In this document: positions 17,906 through 25,945 of the stretch, in pieces
Layout of the letters: every line of letters starts with the position of its first letter
How positions within the stretch are numbered: the stretch's first letter is position 1
Assembly: GCA_002293505.1 (NCBI GenBank)
Contig: DBDI01000030.1
Span: 8,684 to 72,683 of the forward strand
Source: Alistipes sp. UBA936
Lineage (GTDB): Bacteria > Bacteroidota > Bacteroidia > Bacteroidales > Rikenellaceae
Reading direction: 5' to 3'
DNA: 64,000 nt
Notes under the pieces: model-generated
Told to the model about the DNA's origin: nothing
Seen by the model: the letters and a program-made list of their open reading frames with translations, nothing else
Database searches by the model: none
Program-made: the position numbers and the translations under genes

Positions 17906-18720
17906 GGCTGTTATGTTGTGTTTTTGTGGCCTTTTCGCTGGTCGGCTGCATCGGGTCGTGGACGGTTCCGGAGTTTGAGGATACGTCCCGTCCGCGGAAT
18001 GTGACGATTGCGGAATTGCGTGATTATATGTCTGGTGCAGAGGTTGTTATCGCGAACGATGTTGTGATTGCCGGGCGGGTCGTGTCGAGCACGCGAGCCG
18101 GGAATTTTTACAACACGTTTCTGATTGACGATGGCACCGGCGCGGTCGAAATTATGGCGGGTTGGCCCGACCTGGATGCTGTGTATCATCCTGGTCAGCA
18201 GGTTGTTGTATCGGTGCGTGGCTTGGCGGTCGGCTGGCGCGATGGGGTGATGCAACTCGGACTGCCACCGGATCCAGGAAGTCGCTATCCCACAGGCTAT
18301 TTCTATCATCCGGTAGTCGCGGCGGAGTGGGTGATGGCCGAACGAAGTGTGATTCCGGTGTCGCCGATTGTGACAGATATTGCGCTGTTAGACAGTGATT
18401 TGTGTGGTCGACTTGTGCGGATAGACGGTCTTCGAGCGGACGGGGCCCTGGCTACCGGCGCGACTTGGGCGACGAGGTGGCCCGAACCGACGACTGGTTA
18501 TGTTAAATTTCGCTCGTCTGAGCGAGGCCCTGATGATTTTACGGGGCGCCCGCAGACTGATTCAATTACCATTGTTACAAGCGGTTACGCATCGTTTGCT
18601 GGAGCCACGGTTCCGCGCGGGGAGGGGTCGCTGACCGGAATCTTGTTGTGGGGCCGCGGCGGCGGTGGACGAGAACACTTTTTGCTGAAGTTACGTGATG
18701 AGGAAGATATTGATTTTTAG
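17902..18720 (+). CDS. DUF5689 lipoprotein 1
   Basis: 272 aa. The lipoprotein signal ends at SLVGC (Cys16). The mature part is a DUF5689 domain (TIAELRDYMSG...VIAGRVVSSTRAGNFYNT...DDGTGAVEI), an OB-fold-like module seen in Bacteroidetes surface lipoproteins beside TonB receptors. It overlaps the receptor stop by 4 nt (ATGA) and should be made with it. Probable cell-surface ligand-binding accessory; ligand unknown. Confidence 0.85.
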   Translation: MRLLCCVFVAFSLVGCIGSWTVPEFEDTSRPRNVTIAELRDYMSGAEVVIANDVVIAGRVVSSTRAGNFYNTFLIDDGTGAVEIMAGWPDLDAVYHPGQQVVVSVRGLAVGWRDGVMQLGLPPDPGSRYPTGYFYHPVVAAEWVMAERSVIPVSPIVTDIALLDSDLCGRLVRIDGLRADGALATGATWATRWPEPTTGYVKFRSSERGPDDFTGRPQTDSITIVTSGYASFAGATVPRGEGSLTGILLWGRGGGGREHFLLKLRDEEDIDF

Positions 18721-19564
18721 CTTCTTGGCTCTTGTAGCATGCCGTTCGACGAGCGATCTGCCCGGGCCCGATGATGGCGAAGAGCAGACCGTGTCGATTG
18801 CCTATCTGAAAACGCTGTACAGAGGAGCTTCTACGCTGATTGACAGCGAAATACGTATTGAGGGAGCGGTCATTTCGAGCGACGATCAGGGCAATTTTTA
18901 TCACACGCTGCTGGTGGATGACGGAACAGGCGGTATAGAAGTGAAACTCGCTATGGATCAGATTTTTAAGCAGTTTCGAGTGCATTCGCACGTCACGGTG
19001 CGGTGTAATGGGTTGTGGTTGGGCTCGTATGGCGGCACGTTACAGCTTGGTGCTCAACCGTTTGGAGAGTATGAAGTGGAACCGCTCGGTCAGGCGCAGG
19101 CGGCGGAGCATCTGAGTTGCGACAACGAATTTTGCGGCGAAGTTCTGCCTACTATTCTTACATTCAGCGAGTTATCGTTGCAACATATCTCCACTTTTGT
19201 GGCGTTCGAGGGGGTGTCTTTCGTCGAGCAAGGGCAACAATGGGCCGAAACCGAAGCCCTGACCAATCCTGAGATCGCGACTCACTCCGCTACCGGAGCC
19301 GCGACTCCAGCCGCCCGCGCCCCAAACCACGTTCTCGCTACAGATCCCGCGACCGAACCTCCCTCGGCGACAAACAGACATATTATTGATAGACAGGGTA
19401 ATACGTTGATCGTGCGCACGAGCCGGTATGCTCGTTTCGCGACGTGGTTGCTGCCCGCCGGAGAGGGACGAATCGAAGGCGTGTTAGGTTACTTTAGCGG
19501 TGATTATCAGTTGGTTGTGCTCGACGCGATGAAGTTCCAGCCGACGCGTCAACCCGGCAATTGA
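18698..19564 (+). CDS. DUF5689 lipoprotein 2
   Basis: 288 aa from the ATG at 18698 (MRKILIFSFLALVAC, lipid Cys15); a GTG one codon earlier is possible. It has the same DUF5689 core as its upstream paralogue (VSIAYLKTLYRGAS...IRIEGAVISSDDQGNFYHT...DDGTGGIEVKL). A proline/alanine/threonine-rich linker (residues about 185-225) expands the middle, and its DNA (about 19260-19380) has reversed G/C skew relative to the rest of the gene. It overlaps the preceding gene by 23 nt and the convergent tatD by 16 nt. Confidence 0.83.
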   Translation: MRKILIFSFLALVACRSTSDLPGPDDGEEQTVSIAYLKTLYRGASTLIDSEIRIEGAVISSDDQGNFYHTLLVDDGTGGIEVKLAMDQIFKQFRVHSHVTVRCNGLWLGSYGGTLQLGAQPFGEYEVEPLGQAQAAEHLSCDNEFCGEVLPTILTFSELSLQHISTFVAFEGVSFVEQGQQWAETEALTNPEIATHSATGAATPAARAPNHVLATDPATEPPSATNRHIIDRQGNTLIVRTSRYARFATWLLPAGEGRIEGVLGYFSGDYQLVVLDAMKFQPTRQPGN

Positions 19565-20337
19565 CCGAACACCCGCTGCGCATTTTCTGTCGTAATTCGG
19601 TCGACCTCATTGGGCGCGAGACCCAGAATTTCGGCCACCGCGGCGCGTATATATATAAGGTACGCCGGCTCGTTTCGCTGGCCGCGCAAAGGGGTGGGGG
19701 AGAGCCACGGGGCGTCGGTTTCGAGCACGATATGGGCCGGGTCGAGCTGTGGCAATAAGCTGATCCATAAATTCTTACGGTATGTCACTGGTCCGCCGAC
19801 TCCGAGCACTAAATCGCCCACCGCACGCACGCGATGGTACTCGTCGAGGCCCCCGCTGAAGGCGTGCATCACACCGCGCAGGCCCGTTCCGGTGTACTTT
19901 TCCAGCACGTCGAGCGTCTCGGCCCAGGCATCGCGTGAATGGATGGCGACGGGCAGATCAAAGCGCAGAGCCAGTGAGAGTTGGCGTTCGAAAGCGGCGG
20001 TCTGTTCGGCCAAGAAATCGCGACTCCAGTGCAGGTCGAGCCCAATTTCGCCCACGGCCCAGAATCTCCGCACAGGCGGCCGCGAAAGGTACTCCTCTAC
20101 GATATCCAACTCGTTAACCCACTGTGTATTATCGTTGATTTCGGTCGGGTGGACGCCCATCATTGGCAGGCAAAAATCGGGATACGCACTGCACAGTTCG
20201 ATCAACCGCGGGTGGCTCGCGGAACTCACCGCCGGACAGAAAACGTGCGTCACTCCGGCCTCCGCAGCGCGTGCGATAACCTGCTCACGGTCAGCGTCAT
20301 AATCCTCAAGATAGAGGTGCGAATGTGTGTCGATCAT
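19549..20337 (-). CDS. TatD-family metal-dependent hydrolase
   Basis: 262 aa starting at MIDTHSHLY (ATG 20337), the canonical TatD start. Metal ligands are visible: THSHL near the N terminus, GEIGLD with the bridging Glu, VAIHSRDA, GVMHAFSGG, and LETDAPWL with the final Asp. TatD proteins are 3'-5' exonucleases/deoxyribonucleases on a TIM-barrel fold. A longer start at 20409 would run into dprA and lacks family support. 19 nt downstream of dprA and probably co-transcribed. Confidence 0.9.
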   Translation of the reverse strand: MIDTHSHLYLEDYDADREQVIARAAEAGVTHVFCPAVSSASHPRLIELCSAYPDFCLPMMGVHPTEINDNTQWVNELDIVEEYLSRPPVRRFWAVGEIGLDLHWSRDFLAEQTAAFERQLSLALRFDLPVAIHSRDAWAETLDVLEKYTGTGLRGVMHAFSGGLDEYHRVRAVGDLVLGVGGPVTYRKNLWISLLPQLDPAHIVLETDAPWLSPTPLRGQRNEPAYLIYIRAAVAEILGLAPNEVDRITTENAQRVFGQLPG

Positions 20338-20356
20338 ACCTTGTGTTTTTGCCGCG

Positions 20357-21481
20357 TCAGGCAATTCGTTCGTAAAGTCCGCCGGGCAGGCGCGTGATTT
20401 TTCCGGCAAATTCGAGTTTAAGCAAAATTGGCGCCAACTCGCTGTGATTCAAAGCACTAAGCTCGCTCAGCAGGTCCACCGAAATGGCATCGCCACCGCG
20501 AAAACAGCCCAAAAGTCCGGCTGCATCGACAGAAATAGCCCCAGCCTCCGCTCCAAAACCCGCCTCAACCGCGGGAGTAACGCGAGGCCCAACACTCTCC
20601 ACAGTCAGATCCCATCCGAGCGTTCGAATCACATCCTCGCCGTTGCAGACCATCTGCGCTTTATTACTCTTGATCAGCCAGTTAGGGCCCTTTGCAGTCT
20701 TGTCTGTCGCGCGCCCCGGGACCGCCATCACAAGCCGGTTGTAGCCGAATGCAAAGTCGGCCGTGGTCATCGCGCCGCCGCCTAAGTCGCTCTGAACCAC
20801 CACTGTACCCTCGCTCAGCGCTGCGATCAGTCGGTTGCGCGGTATGTAAAAATTGCCTTTCTGCTTGCTGTTCGAGTGGAGTTCGGTCACCACGGCGCCT
20901 CCGCGGGCGACTATTTCGCGCACAATCCCGGCGTTCGAAGCGGGAACAGGATTAGGCAACGCATTGGGTATCACTGCAATAGTCGGTACACCGTGGCGTA
21001 GCGCCGCGCGATGGCTGCTCATATCGACGCCGAACGCCAGCCCACTGACGATGCACAGACCCGGCACACGCTCGGCGAGACCCTTCACGAGGCGGTCGCA
21101 CATTACGTCGCCGTAGGTGTCGAACTGCCGCGTGCCGACGATTGAAACGCACCTGAGTGTCAGCGCATTGACGTCACCACAAACATACAACACGTGGGGA
21201 TGGTCGGCCGCCTCGCGCATCAACGGCGGATAGTCTTCATCGGTTGACGCCACAGCCGTAATGCCATGTTTATCAATGTATTTCAGCTCGGCGGCTGCCC
21301 GACGATGCGCCTCCTTGCGGGCGATTTGCAGGGCTAACCCTTCGCGCAACCCGGCGCGGGTCAATTCGCTCGGCGAGGCGGCGTAAATTGCCTCCGCCGA
21401 ACCGAACTCCTCCAACAACGCCGCAGCCGTCAATGCCCCCACACCATCTTCGAGCGAAAGCGCTATATCGTTGATATTCAC
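20357..21481 (-). CDS. dprA: DNA-processing protein DprA
   Basis: 374 aa with an N-terminal SAM/HhH-like region (LSLEDGVGALTAAALLEEFG), the central DprA Rossmann domain (SIVGTRQFDTYG; IVSGLAFGVDMSSHRAAL; TIAVIPNALP; AVVTELHSNSKQKGNFYIPRNRLIAAL; VVQSDLGGGAMTTADFA) and a C-terminal winged-helix tail. DprA loads RecA on incoming single-stranded DNA during transformation and is widespread even in bacteria not known to be competent. The SGLAFGVD motif replaces the usual SGMARGID. Its promoter is the box at 21643-21650, with the structured element 21528-21636 in its leader. Confidence 0.94.
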   Translation of the reverse strand: MNINDIALSLEDGVGALTAAALLEEFGSAEAIYAASPSELTRAGLREGLALQIARKEAHRRAAAELKYIDKHGITAVASTDEDYPPLMREAADHPHVLYVCGDVNALTLRCVSIVGTRQFDTYGDVMCDRLVKGLAERVPGLCIVSGLAFGVDMSSHRAALRHGVPTIAVIPNALPNPVPASNAGIVREIVARGGAVVTELHSNSKQKGNFYIPRNRLIAALSEGTVVVQSDLGGGAMTTADFAFGYNRLVMAVPGRATDKTAKGPNWLIKSNKAQMVCNGEDVIRTLGWDLTVESVGPRVTPAVEAGFGAEAGAISVDAAGLLGCFRGGDAISVDLLSELSALNHSELAPILLKLEFAGKITRLPGGLYERIA

Positions 21482-21527
21482 CGAGTCACCTTTGAATTAC
21501 ACAGTCAAAAAATGACCCCCGGCTGCT

Positions 21528-21636
21528 GAGCACCTCACCTCACAGCATACAGATTTTCGACAGAAAGACCTTACCGGAGGCCAAAAACCTCCGGTCTTCC
21601 TGTCTAAAAATATACCAAACTGAGCGTGAGGTGCTC
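21528..21636 (-). ncRNA. candidate structured RNA (rod with large internal bubble) between birA and dprA
   Basis: The outer arms GAGCACCTCAC (21528-21538) and GTGAGGTGCTC (21626-21636) are perfectly complementary over 11 bp. Inside, 21559-21580 pairs with 21588-21604: GACAGAAAGACC against GGTCTTCCTGTC with one mismatch, plus GGAGG/CCTCC after a 5-nt bulge, capped by a 7-nt loop. Between outer and inner stems lie unpaired strands of about 20 nt each. On the minus strand a TATCTTTG box ends 6 nt before the outer stem, so transcription would start at its first base, and a T6 run follows 15 nt after the last stem base. It could be a stand-alone small RNA (6S-like shape) or a structured dprA leader. 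Confidence 0.4.
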
Positions 21637-21642
21637 CGAGTG

Positions 21643-21650
21643 CAAAGATA
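21643..21650 (-). promoter_or_regulatory. -7 box TATCTTTG, structured RNA/dprA
   Basis: An exact TAnnTTTG match directly abutting the birA stop codon (21651) and 6 nt ahead of the rod-shaped structure at 21636. Confidence 0.6.
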
Positions 21651-22364
21651 TTAAATTATGAACGAAACCTCGCGATAGAGGTAACTTTTTGTGTCACGGC
21701 CGTTGTCCAGAAGCAGTTCGCCGCCCGGCCCGACGCCGCGAATCGTTGCGGTAAAGCGTTTGCCGTCTGGCAGTTCGAAACTCGCCGGAACCCCGAGGCG
21801 GTAGATGCGGGCGTGGTAGTCGTTTAATAATTGTTGCGAGCCCGCCCGCAGCTCCCCGAGCCGCGTCATCAGACACTCATAAAACCGTTCCAGAACCTCG
21901 CGCCGGTCGACTTCGCGGCCCAGTTCCAGAGCCATCGACGTCGGATTGGGCAGCGACGGGTCGAACTCCCTCTGATTCACGTTTATACCGATCCCCGCAC
22001 CGCTGCGACGCAACATCCCGCCCTCGCCTGCCGAGTGGTCGATCAGCACTCCAACTATCTTACGGTCACCGATATAGATGTCGTTCGTCCACTTGATCCG
22101 CGCATCGAGGCCCCAAAGCGCGAAAGTGTCGACCAGCGCCAGCGCAACGGTTTGCAGCAACAAAAACTGCTCGCCGACCCGCAAGAACGACGAGTCCATC
22201 ACCGCGCTGAACATCAGGTTCTTACCCTCAGGACTGCTCCACTTTTTCCCCCTCTGTCCTCGTCCCGCCGTCTGGCGTTCGGCTACCACGACGTCGCCGT
22301 GAACGTAACGTTCGTCGCGCGCCTCGTCGATGGTGGAAGTTAGTTCGTCGAAAAAGTAAAACAT
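21651..22364 (-). CDS. birA: biotin-[acetyl-CoA-carboxylase] ligase (no DNA-binding domain)
   Basis: 237 aa from the ATG at 22364 (MFYFFDELTSTIDEA). The biotin-binding loop is AERQTAGRGQRGKKW with the GRGRxG-like motif, then IKWTNDIYIGDRKIVGVLID and AGIGINVNQ, the conserved catalytic core, and a small C-terminal beta domain. It lacks the N-terminal winged helix of E. coli BirA, so it is a monofunctional ligase that biotinylates carboxylase carrier proteins. Extending to 22496 would add an implausible hydrophobic leader that crosses the promoter. Leaderless start. Confidence 0.92.
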   Translation of the reverse strand: MFYFFDELTSTIDEARDERYVHGDVVVAERQTAGRGQRGKKWSSPEGKNLMFSAVMDSSFLRVGEQFLLLQTVALALVDTFALWGLDARIKWTNDIYIGDRKIVGVLIDHSAGEGGMLRRSGAGIGINVNQREFDPSLPNPTSMALELGREVDRREVLERFYECLMTRLGELRAGSQQLLNDYHARIYRLGVPASFELPDGKRFTATIRGVGPGGELLLDNGRDTKSYLYREVSFII

Positions 22365-22368
22365 TGGC

Positions 22369-22376
22369 CAAAAATA
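22369..22376 (-). promoter_or_regulatory. -7 box TATTTTTG, birA
   Basis: TAnnTTTG with four bases (GCCA) before the birA ATG; leaderless. Only 2 bp separate it from the divergent box at 22379-22386. Confidence 0.6.
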
Positions 22377-22378
22377 GT

Positions 22379-22386
22379 TACTTTTG
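22379..22386 (+). promoter_or_regulatory. -7 box TACTTTTG, prolyl oligopeptidase
   Basis: A TAnnTTTG match 33 nt ahead of the ATG at 22420, back to back with the birA box. Confidence 0.6.
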
Positions 22387-22419
22387 TGGCAAAATCCGCA
22401 AAATACAAAACCAACAATT

Positions 22420-24546
22420 ATGAAAAAGCTCCTGACCCTTGCTCTAATCGCCTGTGCGGCAGCCGCTTGCTGCCAGAAAACAAAAAACACCATCACGATG
22501 TTGCCCTATCCCGAAACCCTGCGCGGGGACGTTGTGGAAGATTACCACGGCACACCCATCGCCGACCCCTACCGCTGGCTGGAGGATGCCGATTCGGCCG
22601 AGACAGCCGCCTGGGTTGCCGAACAAAACAAAGTGACGTTCAACTACTTGGATCAAATTCCCTACCGCGACGCCGTTCGCGAACGCCTGACCCAGCTTTG
22701 GAACTATCCCAAGACCAGTGCGCCGTCGAAAGTGGGCGATTGGTACTTCTTCTACCACAACGACGGGCTTCAGAATCAGAGCGTTCTCTATCGTAAGAAG
22801 GGCCTCGACGGTGCACCCGAGCTCTTCCTCGACCCCAACACGCTCTCCACGGACGGAACCGTTGCTCTGGGCGAGGTCGACTTCTCTCGCGACGGTCGTT
22901 GGATGGCTTATGCGGTTGCTGCCGCGGGCTCCGATTGGGTGAAAATCCACGTTCGCGACGTCGAAACCGGTGCCGACACCTCCGACCTTGTCGAGTGGGT
23001 GAAGTTCTCCGGCGCGACGTGGGCTCCCGACTCCAAGGGCTTCTATTACAGCTGCTACGAGGCTCCCAAGGATGGTAACATCTACTCCGTCCAGAACCAG
23101 CACCAGATGGTTTACTACCACGCGCTGGGCACCCCTCAGAGCGCCGACGTGCGCATCTATCGCGACGACGCTCACCCGTTGCGCTACTTCCACGGCTACC
23201 CAAGTTACGACGGCCGTTGGATCTTTGTGGTCGGTTCCGAGGGTACGAGCGGTGCCGAGTTGCTCTACCGCCGGGCCGATGAGCGTGCTTTCCGCGTGCT
23301 GTTTCCGGGCTTCGAGAACGAATACTCCGTTGTTCACGCTGAGGGCGACACCGCCTGGGTCTACACCAACGACAAGGCACCCAACTTCCGCCTCGCTCGC
23401 GTCGATCTTGCTAATCCTGCTGCCGGCCTTGTGGACGTGATCGCCGAGGATCCCGCTCTGAGACTCCAAACAGTCTCTTCGACAGGCGGTTACTTCATCG
23501 CCAAATACCTCAAGGATGCAACCAGTAAGGTCATCCAATACGACATCGACGGTAAGCTGATTCGCGAGGTCGAGCTCGGCGAGTTGGCTACGGCTTCGGG
23601 CTTCGGCGGCCGTTGGGACGCGACGGAGACCTTCTACTCACTGTCGACCTACACCGCGCCCCCGACCGTCTACCACTACGATCTGGCAACCGGCACCTCC
23701 ACTTTCTACGACCGTCCCGAGGTCGACTTCAACCCCGACGAGTTCACCACCGAGCAGATCTTCTTCACCAGTAAGGACGGTACCCGCGTGCCGATGTTCG
23801 TCGTTCACAAGAAAGACATCAAACTCGACGGTACCAACCCTACCTACCTGTATGGTTACGGCGGCTTCGACAGTAGCATCACTCCCGGATTCTCGGCCCA
23901 GCGTATAATGTTTATGGAACAGGGCGGCGTTGTTGTCGACGTCAACCTTCGTGGTGGCGGTGAGTACGGCGAGGCTTGGCACCGGGCCGGAATGTTGGAA
24001 AAGAAACAGAACGTGTTCGACGACTTCATCGGCGCTGCAGAATGGCTGATCGCCAACAAATACACCTCGCCCGAGAAACTCGCCATCGCCGGTGGTTCTA
24101 ACGGCGGCCTTCTGGTCGGCGCTGCGATGACCCAGCGCCCTGAACTTTTCGCGGTTGCACTTCCCGCTGTCGGCGTGATGGATATGTTGCGCTACCACCG
24201 CTTCACCGTCGGTTGGGGTTGGAGCGTCGAGTACGGTAATGCCGACAACGCCGACCAGTTCGAGTATATATATAAGTACTCGCCGTTGCACAACCTTCGC
24301 GAGGGTGTCTGCTATCCCGCGACCCTCGTCACCACCGCCGACCACGACGACCGCGTTGTTCCGGCCCACTCGTTCAAGTTCGCCGCCGAGCTTCAGCACG
24401 ATCAGGCGTGCGACAACCCGACCCTGATTCGCATCGAGACCAACGCTGGCCACGGAGCAGGCAAGCCCACCTCGAAACGCATCGACGAAGCGGCCGATAC
24501 CTACTCGTTCGTCTTCTGGAACACCGATACTAAGGTCAAACTCTAA
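22420..24546 (+). CDS. S9A prolyl oligopeptidase, exported lipoprotein-like
   Basis: 708 aa from the ATG at 22420. Residues 1-18 form an export signal with a lipobox-like AAAC|C, so the protein is probably periplasmic or membrane-anchored. An N-terminal cap (DPYRWLED) and a seven-bladed propeller (about 80-430) precede the alpha/beta-hydrolase domain with nucleophile motif GGSNGGLLVGA, ADHDDRVVP with the catalytic Asp, and NAGHGAGKPT with the catalytic His. It cleaves short peptides after proline. Promoter box at 22379-22386. The next gene starts 16 nt after its stop. Confidence 0.94.
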   Translation: MKKLLTLALIACAAAACCQKTKNTITMLPYPETLRGDVVEDYHGTPIADPYRWLEDADSAETAAWVAEQNKVTFNYLDQIPYRDAVRERLTQLWNYPKTSAPSKVGDWYFFYHNDGLQNQSVLYRKKGLDGAPELFLDPNTLSTDGTVALGEVDFSRDGRWMAYAVAAAGSDWVKIHVRDVETGADTSDLVEWVKFSGATWAPDSKGFYYSCYEAPKDGNIYSVQNQHQMVYYHALGTPQSADVRIYRDDAHPLRYFHGYPSYDGRWIFVVGSEGTSGAELLYRRADERAFRVLFPGFENEYSVVHAEGDTAWVYTNDKAPNFRLARVDLANPAAGLVDVIAEDPALRLQTVSSTGGYFIAKYLKDATSKVIQYDIDGKLIREVELGELATASGFGGRWDATETFYSLSTYTAPPTVYHYDLATGTSTFYDRPEVDFNPDEFTTEQIFFTSKDGTRVPMFVVHKKDIKLDGTNPTYLYGYGGFDSSITPGFSAQRIMFMEQGGVVVDVNLRGGGEYGEAWHRAGMLEKKQNVFDDFIGAAEWLIANKYTSPEKLAIAGGSNGGLLVGAAMTQRPELFAVALPAVGVMDMLRYHRFTVGWGWSVEYGNADNADQFEYIYKYSPLHNLREGVCYPATLVTTADHDDRVVPAHSFKFAAELQHDQACDNPTLIRIETNAGHGAGKPTSKRIDEAADTYSFVFWNTDTKVKL

Positions 24547-24562
24547 CCCCTACGGCTGGCGT

Positions 24563-25858
24563 ATGAAAGTATACAAGTTCGGTGGCGCGTCGGTTCGTAG
24601 CGCCGAGGGGGTTAAGAACCTGAAATACATCGTGGAGGATGAGCGCGGCGGTTTGTTCATCATCGTTTCGGCGATGGGGAAAACCACGAACGCGCTCGAA
24701 GTGGTGGTCGACCATTTTATGGCCGGCCGCCGCGCCGAGGCGCTCGCTGAGTGGACTGCTGTCGAGGCATACCACGCAACGATCATCGAGGGGCTGTTCG
24801 AGGGGCCGGGCGACTCGGGCGCAAAGGGTGCGAAAACTCCCGCTGGCGTGCAAAAACTCTACGACGAGGCTCGCGGGATCCTTTCCACTGCCACCCCGAC
24901 CGAGAACGACTTCGAAAAGTGGTACGACGCTCTGGTGAGCTTCGGCGAGCTGATTTCGACTTCGATCATCTCCGAATACCTTAATGCCGTCGGGGTTCGT
25001 AACCGTTGGGTCGATATGCGGCGCGCGATGGTCACCGACCAGAAGTTCAAATACGCCAACGTCGATATGGAGGCTTCGACCGTCAAACTTCGCGAGGCTG
25101 TTGCTGGTGCCGATGTGGATGTGTTCGTTGGCCAGGGCTTCATCGGCGCGACTCCCTCGGGCAAGACCACAACCCTGGGCCGCGAGGGGTCGGACTACTC
25201 TGCCGCTGTTGTGGCCTCGATCCTCGACGCTGATAGCGTGGCAATTTGGAAGGACGTGATCGGGGTTCTGAACGCCGACCCGAAGATCTTTCCCGAGAGT
25301 ACGTTCATTCCCGAGTTGACCTACCTCGACGCCGTCGAGTTGGCCTTCAGTGGTGCTCAGATCATCCACCCCAAGACGATCAAACCGCTGCAAAATAAGA
25401 ACATTCCGCTTTACGTGCGTCCGTTCGGCGACAAGATGGCTCCCGGTAGCGTGATCCGCGGCCAGATTGCTGCTCCGATCGAGGTGCCGATTCTGATCCT
25501 CAAACGTGGACAGGTGTTGTTGCAGATCCGGCCGCGCGACTACTCGTTCGTGTTGGAGGAGAAGGTTGGGGAGATTTTCCCCATCTTCGAGCAGTACAAC
25601 GTGAAGGTCAATCTGGTGCAGACTTCGGCTGTGAATATGTCGTTGTCGATCGACAAGACCCGCCGTCTGGACGAGCTCACTCGCGCTCTGGAGGGCCACG
25701 GATTCTTCGTCACTCGCGACGAGGGTATGGAGTTGCTCACTATTCGCGGTTACACCGAGCCGTACCTGGAGCGTTATAGCCGCGTGCCGGGCATTTACCT
25801 CGCTCAGCGCACCCGCAAGATCCTCCGCCTGATGCGTAAAGAGGCCGGGGGCCAGTAA
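24563..25858 (+). CDS. lysC: aspartate kinase
   Basis: 431 aa. The amino-acid kinase domain (1-285) starts with VYKFGGASVRSAEGV and contains FIGATPSGKTTTLGREGSDYSAAVVA and LTYLDAVELAFSGAQIIHPK. Two C-terminal ACT-type segments (about 305-430) suggest allosteric control by lysine or threonine. It phosphorylates aspartate in the first step of the Lys/Thr/Met/diaminopimelate pathway. It is monofunctional, not fused to homoserine dehydrogenase. 16 nt downstream of the peptidase gene, possibly the same transcript. Confidence 0.94.
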   Translation: MKVYKFGGASVRSAEGVKNLKYIVEDERGGLFIIVSAMGKTTNALEVVVDHFMAGRRAEALAEWTAVEAYHATIIEGLFEGPGDSGAKGAKTPAGVQKLYDEARGILSTATPTENDFEKWYDALVSFGELISTSIISEYLNAVGVRNRWVDMRRAMVTDQKFKYANVDMEASTVKLREAVAGADVDVFVGQGFIGATPSGKTTTLGREGSDYSAAVVASILDADSVAIWKDVIGVLNADPKIFPESTFIPELTYLDAVELAFSGAQIIHPKTIKPLQNKNIPLYVRPFGDKMAPGSVIRGQIAAPIEVPILILKRGQVLLQIRPRDYSFVLEEKVGEIFPIFEQYNVKVNLVQTSAVNMSLSIDKTRRLDELTRALEGHGFFVTRDEGMELLTIRGYTEPYLERYSRVPGIYLAQRTRKILRLMRKEAGGQ

Positions 25859-25945
25859 CATAGGGGCAGGGTTGCGGCAGAGTGAGCAGAGGGCGGTTGG
25901 GGTGCCGGAGTCGCTTGAGGTACTGCCGCCTGCCGTGGCCCGGGG

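Noticed and set aside
21528..21636. Structure between birA and dprA as SRP (4.5S) RNA
   Set aside because: The conserved GGAAGGAAGCAGCC-type apical loop is absent; the apical loop here is CCAAAAA.
22444..23538. 364-codon minus-strand frame opposite the prolyl oligopeptidase
   Set aside because: Opposite a gene with intact catalytic triad; translation has no domain features.
24536..25861. 441-codon minus-strand frame opposite aspartate kinase
   Set aside because: Mirror of a highly conserved enzyme; the long frame comes from the codon bias of the sense gene.
25859..25945. 87-bp spacer after aspartate kinase as a terminator or small gene
   Set aside because: It has a GCGGCAG/CTGCCGC inverted pair but about 40 nt apart and without a T run; no convincing ORF or RNA.
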